Assembly: GCA_014529385.2 (NCBI GenBank)
Contig: CM043942.1
Location: 24,206,469-24,270,468 of the forward strand
From: Adiantum capillus-veneris
Taxonomy: Eukaryota; Streptophyta; Polypodiopsida; Polypodiales; Pteridaceae
Reading direction: 5' to 3'
Length of the DNA stretch: 64,000 nucleotides
Positions 22,661 through 36,700 of the stretch are shown here, piece by piece. Position 1 is the first letter of the stretch, and every line of letters starts with the position of its first letter. The notes beneath the pieces were generated by a model that saw nothing but the letters and a program-made list of their open reading frames with translations, was not told the DNA's origin and ran no database searches. The position numbers were made by a program, and so were the translations under genes.

Positions 22661-23624
22661 CTTCTCTCTGAGCTCTGTATCAAGTAAAATCCTCTCCAGA
22701 TGCGCAGCAAGATACTCCCACTCCCTTGCCTGTCTGCCAAAGTAAGAATCACAGGTGCATGATTTGAAAAGCTCGTCCTTGCCAAAATGCCTACATATCC
22801 TCCCTTGTCACAAATGTGGTCACTGGCATAGAATCGATCTATCCGAGATAGATTCACATCCCCTACTCTGCAGTCAGAACAAGATAAAGAAAGACTGGCA
22901 GGGGGTCTCACAAAGCTTGCATGCTGCCAGACATCTGAAATCTGCAAGGTCATACATAAGTGCTCCCAGGTTGCCAACTGACCGTGCATAGTAGCATGGT
23001 TGCCTCCAATCCTTTCCGAGGGATCCTCCAGCATGTTGAAGTCCCCCCAACACACCACTGCTCGGTATGGGGCAAAGACTCCACAATATGTGACGAAAAC
23101 TCAGCCCGCCTCTCGCGTGGTTAGGCTCATAGATGTTCAGGAAGCCCATGAGGCTATCATGAACCTGCATAGTAATCCATTATGCCCTACTTGGCACAAT
23201 GATGCCTCTGTCCACAATGGCCTGTTGCCATGAGTCCGCAATAGTCGTACATACACCTCCCTGGATACCTCTAGGCCCAAAGCAGTTGACCAAAGGTCTC
23301 ATAGCAACCACGCAGAATTTGATCATAACGCCGAATGCGGCTCTCACAAAGATGATGCTCTTGGAGCATAAGTATATCAATCACACCACCCACTCGGCAT
23401 CTCTGAAGCTCCTGAGGCAAGCGACCCCTCTGACACTGAAACTGGGGGTCCTCTGAATCCTTGCACATTCCATGAGACAATCCTCGTGGGATTAGTGAGA
23501 AAAAACCGATGCTGCAACAACAATCAACCACACTATCTTTGAGGCCGGCTTGGATGAGGAGTAATCTGCATCCGAGCGATCCTGAGATAGGCGTGACTGT
23601 AGTGACTGTCCAACTCAGGCCCAA
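22540..23624 (-). pseudogene. LINE-1 apurinic endonuclease domain
   Basis: The N-terminal part (23271-23624) has IDILMLQEHHL, matching the catalytic Glu block. The C-terminal part (22540-23058) has CWGDFNMLED (GDFN motif), LSRIDRFYAS (SRIDR block) and FSNHAPVIL (SDHxP-like, with Asn for Asp). The middle is broken by frameshifts at about 23060-23270. The domain nicks target DNA to prime reverse transcription. Confidence 0.82.
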
Positions 23625-23756
23625 GAAGAATGTGCAGTCTTTAGGACTTCCTCCTCTGTCCAGGAGTCCTCATATACATATACATAACACGGTGTACTCT
23701 GCGTGTAAGCAAAAAAGTGTACCACGATGTGTCTATATCCTTCTCTATGTGGCGTC

Positions 23757-24540
23757 CTAGAAAACTTGGCCAATGGCCATAGAGTTTGTACCAAATCCAT
23801 CACTCCCAAGTCTCCCGTGTGGTGAGAACTTGAGTGCTTGAACTTGGAGCCACTCCATCATAGAGTCCAAGGTCCACTCAATCTGATCCATGCCACATAG
23901 TGGGAAAGAGAAACCAACCGCTGTGTCTAGGGCTTCTGTCCCTCTAGCTGCTAGAAAAAGTACGTGAACTCTGAAGCAAGCAACCTCAAGGTCGGGAGAA
24001 GAGTCGCCAAGGAAATGTGTGAAATTGTAAGTGAAGAAGTTCCACCGACGACGGTTGTCGAAACTAGTCAGCTCAAGAGGGATTACTGCAAAAGGTGACG
24101 CCTGCACTACCAGAGGTGTCCGCAGAAAGGGCTGCTCCTCTCGCGCCACACGGCTCGTGGTAAAAGCACTGCCAAGAGGCCTCCTAGCTGTCGATGGAGG
24201 GTTAGTTCCTTGGGCCGGCTGTGAAGTAGGGGAGGGAGTAGATGACGGTGTAGGGGGGCTAGAGGGTGGCATCGTAGGGGCGTGAATGAGGGGGATGGGG
24301 GAGGTGGTGGTGATGGAGGCGGGGGGTAGGGGCAGTGGACAAAGCGGGAGGAGGGGGGGCTGTTGGTTGCGAGCTCAGGTGGAAGGGGTATCCATCGGTT
24401 CGTCCTGCTATAAGGGGTTGAAACGGTTCCTTGTGGGAACCCACTGCTGTTAGCCTAGTGCAGGGCGATCCCCAAGGGCGGCGCCGAACTAGCATGGTGG
24501 TCTTTGGCGACGTTGACCATGATGTAACAAACTTGGACAC
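23757..24540 (-). pseudogene. LINE-1 ORF1-like region
   Basis: Two overlapping minus-strand frames (24259-24540 and 23757-24272), rich in Pro, Ser and Thr, followed by a globular-looking stretch with FDNRRRWNFFTYNFTHFLG. The position upstream of the endonuclease fits ORF1, the RNA-binding protein of LINEs, but no CCHC knuckle is visible. Confidence 0.5.
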
Positions 24541-24545
24541 CGCAA

Positions 24546-24870
24546 GTCAAGATTCTACCGCGACACAACAAAGATTTACTTCAAAACTGTTCACAATTCA
24601 CAATTGAGTCGACACGGCCCGACATAGTTCCGTGCCTAGAGATATTGGTCCCAAAGATTGGCGCCCCTTTCGGTATTTCTTTTTTTTGTATTAATCTATG
24701 TTCAAAGTACAAGAGAGTAGGTAGGTGCTCACTAAGTCAAGATGCTCTGAGAAGTGAGGCCCTGCCCACTGATTTATAGATACAAGGGATGCCCAAAAGC
24801 ATTCAACTTAAAAGCTTTCAATGTTAAAAGCAACTGTCGCAACAGCTGTCCAAAATAAGCCAACGGATTT
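24546..24870. other. Junction between LINE-1 and LINE-2
   Basis: No gene. On the minus strand a CTATAAATC box at about 24775 and an A-rich run near 24685 are visible. It could be UTR or the remains of another element. Confidence 0.35.
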
Positions 24871-25831
24871 TCAAGAATTCCGTACGCAATGCCACATCAG
24901 CAGCGCCGCAAAAAGTGGGATTTTCGTATAGCCAGTCATCAACGGATTTTTGGGCTCAAAGAGACGGTCACCAACTCTAATGAAGACCTGAGAGTGGTTG
25001 TAGAGCGCTTTAATAAAGCGTAAGGCTTTCCCTCCCACCCCGGCGGCCTTGAGTTTGTAGAACAAGGCTTCGTGCGGAACAGAGTCGTATGCCTTCCGAA
25101 AATCGACGAGTACTGCGTACGTCGGCCTTCCATCATTTTTTCGTCGTAGGACAATTTCCTTTAGGCATGCGACTTGTCCGATGCACTCCTCACGAAATCG
25201 GAAGCCCGCTTGGCCCTTCAAGAAGAAGCCGCGCTCCTAGCGATGCGCGTCACTAAAATAGTAGTCACAAGCTTAAGTGCTACATTGATGAGAGAGATAC
25301 CTCGATAGTTATCTGTAACCGTGGGGTCGCCCTTTTTCGGGATCGAGATGAGCACCGTGGCAACGTGCTCTGTTGGGACCTCCCCTGTATCGAAAATTGA
25401 TTGGATAACTCTAAGGTATACTTTTCCCATAAGTGTTCTAGGCACACCCTGATCCCTCAGGGCGCCTTTGTCCTTTACGAGGAGCTTGAACACTTCCGGC
25501 GGGATACCATCCACTCCCGCCACCTTGTGACGCTTCAGTCCTTGGCAAGCCTTACGGACATCCGACCACGTGAAAGGGTCATTCACCTCCGTCATTCTCG
25601 GCCACATTCTGACAGGCTTGACTTGCCAGGCCCTGGGATCCAGACTTGTACCGGATTCGTCCGAGAAGACTTTGGTGTAATGCCTTCGCCAGATTTCAAG
25701 AGTTTCCTCTTCGCCCGCTTGTAAGACCCTCGCACTATCCAGAAGGAGCTGCACTGTCTGGCACTCGGGACCTTTTCCCAACATTCGCTAGTTCAAGCTT
25801 CACCACTTCTTGTGCTCTCTTCAATGCAGGA
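24871..25831 (-). pseudogene. LINE-2: non-LTR reverse transcriptase, 3' part
   Basis: A different non-LTR family from LINE-1. The 25218-25784 frame has VAGVDGIPPEVFKLL, ISIPKKGDPTVTDNYRGISL and VALKLVTTILVTRI. The 24871-25221 frame has GFRFREECIGQVACL, VLVDFRKAYDSVPHEALFYKL and FIRVGDRLFEP. The polymerase FADD block is missing; the reading degenerates after about 24950. Element X cuts it at 25831; the sequence resumes at 47748 after the duplicated CAGGA. Confidence 0.8.
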
Positions 25832-26739
25832 TGTAAGGTGCAGCGGAAGTGAATGTTGAACTTTGCTCAAGATGAGTGCTCCGAACTGTGCTCAAGGGTT
25901 CCATTTACTTACGAGAGGCTTCCGTTCCTTTAGTGAGAGAGTGCAATGGACACAAAGTGGTGAACACTGTGAATGAAGGTGCTGAGACTGAGAGATAGAG
26001 AGAGAAGAATACAACACCAGAAAAGTTGTCAAACCCTCCTCCGAAGGTCCCACTCTCTATGGCGAGAGCGGTCTACTATTGATTGCACAAATCTCTACAA
26101 TCCTTGGACTTCCCGACGATGTCGATGACGATGAGGACGACGATGAGACGGGCTGAAATCTACAAATCTTTATTTGCTGAATTTTGACTCTATGTCAGTG
26201 ACGATGTCGACGACGACGATGCGACGACGACACGCTGAAAATGCAGATGCTGAAATCTACGTTTTCCGGGCTGAAAATGCAAACTTCGATTAATCTGACT
26301 GTGTGGCGAGGATCTGCTGCGGGAAGGTGAGATCTTTGAGGTTCGGGGCTTCTTCTGCGGGTTCTAACTGTTGAAAACTGAAAACGCTGGTCCTAGGGCT
26401 GATTCGGTCGTGAAGATCCGCAAAAACGCCGAGGTTGATCTCCAAACCAAAAACGCTAGGGACTGAAATTTGTCCTTGCTGATGGAACTGCTAATGCTAG
26501 GGCTCATCTGCTGTTTCGGGGAAATCTGCTAACACTAGGGCTGATCTGCTGTCTATTGTCGCCGGGAATCTGCAAGTGCAAAAACGCTCGCTGATCTGGT
26601 GCAAAAACGCTAGGCCTTCTGGTGAGAGAAAATTCCAGAGTTGTCGCGGGGGTTGGTCTTGCTGAGAAGTTGCCTATTAAGCAAGGTGCTCCTGCTGCCT
26701 CTTCTGCCAGAAAGTGCTAGCGCTAGGTTTCTACTTATA
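25832..26739 (-). repeat. X LTR copy 1: minus, 3' part
   Basis: Starts exactly at the LTR terminus TGTAAG and runs inward to about a TATA-like CTTATA at 26734. It is the reverse complement of copy 2, with arms 25832-26721 and 26750-27661 around a 28-nt loop. It contains GAC-rich triplet stretches (about 26115-26230) and degenerate short repeats containing AACGCTAGGG (26340-26640). Confidence 0.85.
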
Positions 26740-27661
26740 CAAACTTTGTGCTAGCACTTTCTGGCAGAAGAGGCAGCAGGAGCACCTTGCTCAACAGGAA
26801 ACTTCTCAGCAAGACCAACCCCCATGACAACTCTGGTGTTTTCTCTCACCAGAAGGCCTAGCGTTTTTGCACCAGATCAGCCAGCGTTTTTGCACTTGCA
26901 GATTCCTGGCGATAGTAGACAGCAAATCAGCCCTCGCATTAGCAGATTTCCCCGAAACAACAGATCAGCCCTAGCGTTAGAAGTTCCATCAGCAAGGACA
27001 GATCTCAGCCCCTAGCATTTTTGGTTTAAAAATCAACCTTAGCGTTTTTGCAGATCTTCGCGACAGAATCAACCCTAGGACCAGCGTTTTCAGTTTTCAG
27101 CAGTTAGAACCCGCAGAAGAAGCCCTGAACCTTGAAGATTTCACCTTTCCGCAGCAGATCCTCGCCGCACGGTCAGATCCATCGAAGTTTACAGTTTCAG
27201 CCCTAAAAACGTAGATTTCAGCATCTACGTTTTCAGCGTGTCATCGTCGCATCCTCGTCGTCGACATCGTCACCGACATAGAGTCAGAATTTAGCAGATA
27301 AAGATTTGCAGATTTCAGCCCTTAGCATTTTCAGATTTTAGCCTGTCTCGTCGTCGTCCTCATCGTCGGCAAGTCCAAGCATTGTAGAGATTTGTGCAAT
27401 CAATAGTAGACCGCTCTCGCCATAGAGAGTGGGACCTTCGGAGAAGGGTTTGACAACTTTTTTGGTGTCGTATTCTTCTCTCTCTATCTCTTTGTCTCAG
27501 CACCTTCATTCATAGTGTTCACCACTTTGTTTGTGTCCATTGCACTCTCTCACTAAAGGAACGGAAGGCTCTCCCTTTCGTAAGTAAAAGGAACCCTTGA
27601 GCACACTTCGGAGCACTCATCTTGAGCAAAGTTCAACATTCACATTCCGCTGTACCTTACA
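26740..27661 (+). repeat. X LTR copy 2: plus, 3' part
   Basis: About 920 bp ending CCTTACA, directly followed by a primer-binding site, so it acts as the 5' LTR of the core. It lacks the first roughly 300 bp of the full LTR. It is the mirror image of copy 1. Confidence 0.85.
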
Positions 27662-27662
27662 T

Positions 27663-27674
27663 TGGTATCAGAGC
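27663..27674 (+). promoter_or_regulatory. Primer-binding site of element X
   Basis: TGGTATCAGAGC, a perfect match to the initiator-Met tRNA primer site, one base after the LTR end. Confidence 0.9.
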
Positions 27675-27832
27675 TTTGGCAGTGTTCTGTATAACTCAAG
27701 GAAAGAACCACAAATATATATTTTTTTTTGCTTATTGAGGTCACACGTAACCCAAGACCTCTTGGGCGTGTCGATTCCTAATCGTGTTTTTGAAGAGATA
27801 CAGGAAACCCAAGAAAGAAGGGCTTGTCTAGT
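27675..27832 (+). other. X leader, cut by element A
   Basis: 158 bp of X internal sequence between its primer site and the left LTR of element A. No gene. The interior of X resumes at 44031. Confidence 0.6.
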
Positions 27833-29413
<1,581 letters not shown>

Positions 29414-29414
29414 T

Positions 29415-29426
29415 TGGTATCAAAGC
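29415..29426 (+). promoter_or_regulatory. Primer-binding site of element A
   Basis: TGGTATCAAAGC, one mismatch from the initiator-Met tRNA primer site, one base after the 5' LTR. Confidence 0.85.
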
Positions 29427-29478
29427 AAGGTCATCTCTCTCTTCGAATGGGAGGACACGAGATCTCCTTCAACAACAG

Positions 29479-30759
29479 GTGGTTAAGTTGCAAAAAGCTC
29501 TCTCCCATCCAGAAGTCCAAAAGATTCTCCATACTCTTGAGAAAGGGAAGGAGGGAGTGTCGATGGGGTCGAGAGAAATCCTGCAGAACTCAAAGGCGCC
29601 AGAACCAAGGAAAGATCCTTTAATTGGAACCTCCCGCATGCAGGAGAGGCAGAGGAAACCTCCAGAACATCATGTGCGGTTTAATCCAAAGGTTCATGAG
29701 CAGGATCCTCCTGATTCTCCTCAGTTTTCTTTCATGAAGGATGTGGATGACATAGTCGCTCCAGAAGACATGTTTCTTGACGATCCATTGCAGCAAGAAG
29801 TGCATTCAAGGGAAAGGACTCCTGTCCACAAGGAGTCTAAGCATAGAAAGAAGGAGCACCATAAGAGGAAGCACCACAGGTAGAAAACATTCAAGTCAGG
29901 AGACAAAGATGTAAAATTGGACACCTACAATGGATGGCGTGATAATAACAAAGCTTTGGCTTTCATCCGCCAATTTGAAGTTGCATTTGTAGAAGGGAAA
30001 TTTAAAGAAATATCCAAGCTTCGCCATGTCAGTATGTACCTGAAAGGAACCGCCAAGAGTTGGTGGTTAACCTTGATCTTAGAAAATCGCAAGCCCCAAG
30101 AGTTGGACTGTTTTCAAGAAGGAGTTCTACGCACAGTTACTTCCTCCAGACTATGAGGAAGAGGTAAAGAAAGAATGGGATCGACTCTCACAGACAGAGA
30201 ACGAAACTGTTCCACACTATGTGGATAGGTTTTGGGACGTTCTCTTGAAAGTCACTCCATTCAAGAAGATTGACGATTCGGAGAAGATGCCCAAGTTTGA
30301 AGTAGGATTGCATGAAGCCTTGCAAAAGGCTATGAAGCTTTACCCTCGTCGAGGTAACTTGCAGATACTTATGGAATCAACTCACATAGCTGATGGAATA
30401 CATGACAAGGGTACTCCCAGGAAGATGGAGCAAACCACCTATCATGCCAAGCAGAAGGCTCTCCATGAGCAGCCTACCTCTACTTCTTCTTCTCAAAAGA
30501 AGAAAAGAACCGCTCCGAAGCATAAGCAAAGCCAAATCAGCCCAAGAAAGGGAAATATCTCTCTCCTGCTGAATTGAGAACCTACATCAACGAAGGAAGA
30601 TGCTTCAAGTGTGGACAAATTGGACATATGAAGGGTGATTGTCCTACCAAAACCTCACAACCACCCTCTTCTAATGCAGTCCCAGATGTAAAGGGGAATA
30701 CAACCAAGGATGGAAAAGAAAGAGCTCTTCTCAAAGCATGGGGTAGCATCAACGACTAA
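29479..30759 (+). pseudogene. Element A gag
   Basis: The frame starts at ATG 29479 with a His/Lys-rich stretch, then a TAG at 29881. The capsid-like core has LRHVSMYLKGTAKSWWL and, after a frameshift near 30130, YVDRFWDVLLKVTPF. The zinc knuckle CFKCGQIGHMKGDC lies near 30602. Comparable to the intact gag of element B (RQWWSSL, YVDKFWDLQL), which shows A and B are related but distinct families. Confidence 0.85.
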
Positions 30760-31091
30760 CGGCTCTTATTCTATTTGATCCTATTTGATCCTGGCAGTAC
30801 AGACAACTTCATCTCTACAAAGCTAGCCGATGACCTGAATTTACAACCCAACCGTTTTGGAGTTTCTATTCAAGCACAATCTGCTTTCAAAGGGCATAAC
30901 TTCAGCTCTACTGCAATCATAGGGAAGCTGAATTTAAAGGTCGACAACTACAAAGATCAAGAGTCTTTCTTACTAGCTTGACTTGAAGGGTGTGATGTTA
31001 TCTTGGGAATGCCTTGGTACTACAAGATGCATCCCATTCCTGACTATGTTCAGAAAACTTTATCCTTTGATCATAAGGAAAGGAATATCTT
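30760..31091 (+). pseudogene. Element A protease
   Basis: DPGSTDNFISTKLADDL is the retropepsin active-site block at about 30784, followed by FKGHNFSSTAIIGKL and, past an in-frame stop, VILGMPWY, the ILG block. The start of the region shows a short duplicated phrase (TCTATTTGATCCTATTTGATCC). Confidence 0.8.
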
Positions 31092-31756
31092 GTGCTTGCG
31101 GATGCAAGTGATTGGCCTATCCCTATCGCCAATCACAGTGCAATCAAGAAAATAACGAAAAAGTGTGTTTCAATGTACTTGATTTTTGCAAGAGAGAGAT
31201 GTATCTGCTTCACAATTTCTTCCTCTTTAGAGCAAAAAAGACTTAAGTTATTAGAAAGTTTTAAAGATTTTTTTGCAGATGAACTTCCAAATGAACTCCC
31301 ACCTTCTCGACCTGAGGATCATACAATTGATTTGATCCCAAGAAGTTCTCCTCCAAATCAGCCCCCTTATCGAGTTAGTCTAATGCAGCAAGAGGAAATC
31401 CTCAAGCAGGCTAACGAACTTTTGGAGAAGGGCTTAATAAGGCCTAGCACTTCTCCATATTGTTCATATGTCTTGCTAGTATAGAAAAAGGATGGCACAT
31501 TCCGCATGTGCATAGACTATAGATCTTTAAAAAGGATCACATCGATTTCCAATCCCTTGGATTGATGACATTCTTGATAAGTTACAAGGAGCAAGTGTCT
31601 TTAGTCATATAGACTTGAAGAGCGGTTATCATCAAATCCGCATAGCTCCTCAGGATGTGCATAAGACTTCATTTAGAACAACCTTCGGGTTGTATGAATT
31701 CTTAGTGATGCCCTTTGAACTCACTAATGCATCAGCCACATTCAACAGAATGATGG
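31092..31756 (+). pseudogene. Element A reverse transcriptase, N-terminal half
   Basis: Has the LPPSRPEDHTIDL and PPYRVS.MQQEEI block, GLIRPSTSPYCS, a stop at about 31482, then [28 protein letters not shown] and [12 protein letters not shown]. Cut at ATFNRMM by element B. The catalytic half continues at 40644. Confidence 0.85.
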
Positions 31757-33347
31757 TGTCATAATAATCAATATTTAATTCTCCTAAATGATTTTCTCAT
31801 ATTAAACTGATCATTTAATGTGGGGAAGGCCAGGGGAGAAAAAGCTAGAATATTGGTTAAGCTAGCAGACCGGCCACAGTAGGGATCCAAAGGAGGGAAA
31901 AAAGGGATCCAAAGGGGGGGCCATCTGCAAAAGAGCCATGTGCAACAATGGGCTAAAAAGACCCTAAGGTTCAGCCCATTAAGACTTCCAAAATGCTAAG
32001 GTTCCAAAATTCAAAGGTTGTGTCCAAAGGTCAACCCTAGGGAAAATTGGATGCTTTGTGTGTGCCCTAAAAGTCTTTGCACATCCCTACATGAGGGGGG
32101 GCGAGCCCTAAAGGTAGGGGATGAGAGAGAAAGCCACACACACACACACACACAGTCTCCCTTTACACAAAGGGAATGAGGGACACATGTCAGCTCCCTA
32201 AGCCAGATGCCCACAAGGTGTGCCCAATTTCTATTGGATGACCCTTGAAGTGGACCAATGAAAATTAAACTAGAGTAAATCTAGTTTAATTAATTTAAAA
32301 ACATTTAATAAAAGAAACCAATGAGAATTAAGTCTCCTAGAAGACTATTGGGCAATCTCCCAAGTGGTCCAATGAGCATTCAGGAGCCCCATGGCTTGCT
32401 TGATTCCTATTGGCCAGGAGGCAAAGGGGTCCAATGAGAGTTTAGTTTAATTATTTAATTACCTAAAGCTCTCACAAAAGGGGAAAGGGGGACACATGTC
32501 AGAAGGCTATCACTTATGCTGCTTAATTGTAATTGGCTTGACTTGCGGAGGGCCAATGAGGCTTCAGCAAGAGAAATTAGCAAGAGGGCTCGCCCAAGAG
32601 AGAGAGGGGGCTGATTTTTCCAAGGCATTATCACACACACACTCACACAAGCTCATGTGTGAAGAAAGAGAAGACTATCTCTTCCCAAGCTTTAATGGAG
32701 AACTCATCACCTACTCCAAGCTTGTGAGATAGAAGCCTACATCAACACTCTCTTGGCATGTGGATGCAAATCCAACCAAGAGCCAAGCTTCAATGCATGC
32801 TCATCTTCTCTACCAAGCTAATTACTAAGTTAATCTATGCTACATATGAGTGATTATGTGAGGAGATGTACATCTTTCTCGTAAGATACTCCTTCTTCCT
32901 CTCAATCTACTCTCATACCCTACTAGCTCTCACCATCTTCGAAGGTGTGTGAGGTCTTGGGTCTGAGAACGGGGATAATTCAAGTTGTGTTTGTTAAGTG
33001 TTTTGCTTAGTGCATGAAGTTTCCATCTTCATTGCACTAGCTAGTCTTGAAGGAACACAAAGAATTGTATTGTACAATGTCTCTCTTGATGGGAGAAACC
33101 ATAATACAAAGCCTTTTGGAGGGGGGACCGGCTCCATGAAAATCCGGTCCTCAACTGTTGTCAATAGCTAAACATCTCTCTCTTTTGAAAGTATTGTCGA
33201 TGCTATCTAACTAGGTGTTATGCTTTTTGTTGCTCTCTCCACCCAAGCACTCTTGTAATTCTCATTAGGAATCTATTCTAATGAAATGCCCACTATGTTC
33301 ATGCTAATTTCCTCTACACATAAGTTATTAGGCCATTAAATGTTACA
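31757..33347 (+). repeat. 5' LTR of element B
   Basis: 1591 bp, from TGTCATAATA to TGTTACA, including a CA repeat at about 32134-32152. Only scattered differences from the right LTR are visible. Confidence 0.95.
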
Positions 33348-33348
33348 T

Positions 33349-33360
33349 TGGTATCAGAGC
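33349..33360 (+). promoter_or_regulatory. Primer-binding site of element B
   Basis: TGGTATCAGAGC, a perfect initiator-Met tRNA primer site one base after the LTR. Confidence 0.93.
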
Positions 33361-33764
33361 TCAAGGTTTCTGTTTTGTTACTCAAGAAGGGAGGTCCTCA
33401 AGCTAGCTACAAATGGTTGGTATTATTAATTGCCTGTGAGTAAGTAGAATAGGGATTTTTCAGCCTTGCAGTGCGCGTGCCTTCGTGCAGTTAACGGGGC
33501 ATCACCGTCGAGAGCTATGGTCTTAATAGTGGAGTCATACGGGGCTTGCCTACAGCTTAACCACTATTGAGCTATTAGAAGCTTGACAGGAGCCGGTGCT
33601 GTTTTGGTGTCGAAAGACCCTCTCTTCTATTCCTTGCAATTAATGGTATTCGAGCCGCGGGTACAGTAGCTTGAGTGCTTTTTCTAAAGGGGTAAAGAGG
33701 AGTAGCAACTAGGGCTTGAAGTGCCAAAGTACACCTAAAAAGTTTACACCTAAAAGTTGTTAGA

Positions 33765-36700
33765 ATGGCTGACAATAGTAAAGAGAGTGAAATTAATGTT
33801 GATAACTTTGATTTTGCTCATGAGCAAGCTACTAATGATGCTTCAATGCTTGTTAACTATCTTGTTTCTAGGCTTCAACAAGCCATGGGAAATCCATCTC
33901 TCCAAAGTGAAGTGCAACGGCAGCTCCGTGCTCACGGGATTCTCCAAGCTCATCACCATGACGAGAGAACACCTAGGAAGCCTCCTTGTGAGACTACCAA
34001 AAGAGGTCTCTCTCCGATTCGGGAAGAAGAAGAGAATCCATATGAAGGGCTCAAGAATTTACTTCTTGATGATGCATCTCCTTCCCAAAGGAGAACTCAA
34101 GAGCCTCCACCGAAGGAGCGAGAAAGAAGCGAGTCTCCCGCCACCTCGGCGGAGATGGCTCCACGAAGACGGCGGGCTAAACGCTCTCCATCACCACCAA
34201 AGCGGAGAAGACCATCACACTCTTCTCCACGCCATAATTCAAAGAGGGATGATAAAAAGCAAGAGAAGAAAAAGGCGAGAAAGAGGACATCCTCTTCTCC
34301 ATCTTCTTCATCCTCTTCCTCTTATGAAAGCTATGGTGAAGACGACAAAGATCAAGACAAGAAAAAGGCGAGAAAGAGGTCACCCTCTTCTCCACCTTCT
34401 TCAAATCCTTCACCTTCTGAAGAAAGTGATGGTGCAACCTTTGAACCATCAAAAAGAAGAGGCCATAGGAAATCCTATGCCGCATGGAAGAGGTCGTCCA
34501 AGTTGAAGAAATTCAAACAGGGAGGGAAGAGCATCTCTTTCCTTACCTATGATGGTACCTTTGGTGCTACGGACAAAGTCTTGGCCTTTATCCAACAATT
34601 CGATGCGGCGTTTGGAGATGAGGGCTTCACGGAGTCCTCTAAGCTACGCCATGTAGCTATGCACTTTCAAAAGTCCGCCAGACAATGGTGGTCTAGCCTA
34701 CGAGCCAACGGTGAAGCTCCACGAACATGGAAAGCTTTAAGAGCTTCCATTATGAAGCAGTTTTTGGCCACCGATGCCAAAGACAAAGTACTCACCGAAT
34801 GGCGAAGCTTAAAGCTCTCTCCCAATGAATCTATCCACAAATATGTAGACAAGTTTTGGGACCTACAACTCAGAGCCACTGTCTTCAAAAAGTTGGATTT
34901 TGGAGAGCAAAAGCAACAATTTTGTGCGGGCTTAACCGAAGAAATGGCGGAGTATGTCAACTCCCAAAGACCACGTACCATATCGGCGGTAATACACCAC
35001 ACTATGGTCGCCTCTCGAATCAATTTCCAAACGGGGGCAAAAAGAAATAATAAGCCCCCAGAAAACAAGGGTTCCAATGAGCCTAAGGGGAAGGAAAATG
35101 TTCAAAAGTCTTCTAAGGGCAACTCCAACAAAGCTAAAGAGAAGGGAGTTTACAAAGGTAAGAATAAACTCTCTCCTGAAGAGCTTGAGCGTTATCGTAA
35201 GGATAACCGGTGTTTGAAGTGCGGCGAACAAGGGCATGCGTACTGCGCTTGTCCCCAAAAGAACAACCGCCAAGATCCTCCTAGAGCTTCCTTGGTTGAA
35301 ATCCAAGAGAAGGAGACTCACCAAACTCACCACAAAGGATCTCCTCTATGTCATGCTTGGGGAAAGGTAAGAGAACATGATGCTTTTATTCTCTTTGACC
35401 CTGGTTCTACTCACAATTTTATATCTATAGAGTTGGCCACCAAGCTAGGAATACAATCCTACGAGATGGGAGATGTCCTACCCGCAGACAGTGCCTTCAA
35501 GGGGCAAGAAGCTTCAGTCACTCCCTTAATCGGGAAATTGAGGCTTCATGTACAAGGATATGTGGACAAAGAGGACTTCTTTATCTCTCCTCTCAAGCAT
35601 GAGGATGTAATCCTAGGGGCACCATGGTTTGACCGCCTGGCTGCCGATGTTAAATTTCCTGAAAGGAGAATCTCCTTTAAGTTCAGGGAAAAAGACATGT
35701 ATATAGATGCTAAGGAAATGGGTAACACCATCCCCATTGTACATACACCAGCTTTCAACAAGTCAATAAAGAGCTCTATTTCCGTGTACATGATTTTTGT
35801 TAAAGACTCTCAAAATGAACCTAATGCTTTAGCAAAAGAAAATAAAAGCAACCAAAAGGAATTAGAGTTATCCAATTTTCTCAAGGGGTTTCAAGATGTT
35901 TTTATTGACGACATCCCTTGTGAGCTACCTCCTAAACGAGGTAATGATGACCATGCAATTGAACTACTTCCAGGAAGTTCACCGCCTAATAAACCTCCTT
36001 ATAGAGTTTCTCAAGCTCAACAAGAGGAGATTATGCGGCAAGTACATGAGTTAGTTGAGAAGGGTATGGTTAGGCCAAGCTCATCTCCATTTTGCTCACC
36101 TGTGCTATTAGTGCAAAAGAAAGACGGCACATATCGTATGTGTGTCGACTATAGAGCACTAAATAGGATCACTATCAAGAATAGGTGTCCCGTTCCACGG
36201 GTAGAAGACCTATTTGATAAGCTACAAGGATCGACCTACTTCAGTAGAGTTGACCTAAAAAGTGGCTATCATCAAATAAGGATAGTTGATCAAGACATTG
36301 TAAAGACCGCATTTCATACTACATTTGGTCTTTACGAATACATTGTCATGCCTTTTGGATTGACCAATGCACCAGCCACATTCAACCGCTTGATGGAGAA
36401 GCTGTCCAGGCCTCATCAAACCTTCACTGGAGTGTTCTTTGATGATATTATCATCTACTCTAATTCATTGGAAGAACACAAGCAACACCTCCAGGTAATA
36501 TTTCAAGTTTTAAGAGAGAATAAACTTTATGCTAATCGAAAGAAAAGTGAATTTTTCTTGCAAGAGATTCAGTATTTAGGTCACATTATCTCTCAAGATG
36601 GCATCCAAATGGATCCATCCAAGTTAGAGGTAATAAAAGGATGGCCTAAACCAAGGAATCTTCATGAACTAAGAAGCTTCATAGGTATGTGTGCATACTA

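Larger units (their letters stand above)
19352..24545 (-). mobile_element. LINE-1: L1-like non-LTR retrotransposon, decayed
   Basis: A minus-strand LINE. T residues on the + strand at 19351-19360 are its poly(A) tail. Reading the minus strand: proline-rich ORF1-like region, apurinic endonuclease, reverse transcriptase, long C-terminal region, tail. All frames carry stops or shifts. The 5' boundary near 24.5 kb is approximate. It lies at the left edge of a 35-kb nest that splits the PPR array. Confidence 0.82.

Noticed and set aside
25832-27661. Large inverted repeat first read as a MITE or foldback DNA transposon
   Set aside because: The right arm ends at a perfect tRNA primer site and the sequence recurs as LTRs at 45.8-47.7 kb, so it belongs to an LTR element.
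33757-34506. A 249-codon frame overlapping the start of element B gag
   Set aside because: It is an out-of-frame shadow of the Ser/Arg/Lys-rich gag region; no motif and no independent evidence.
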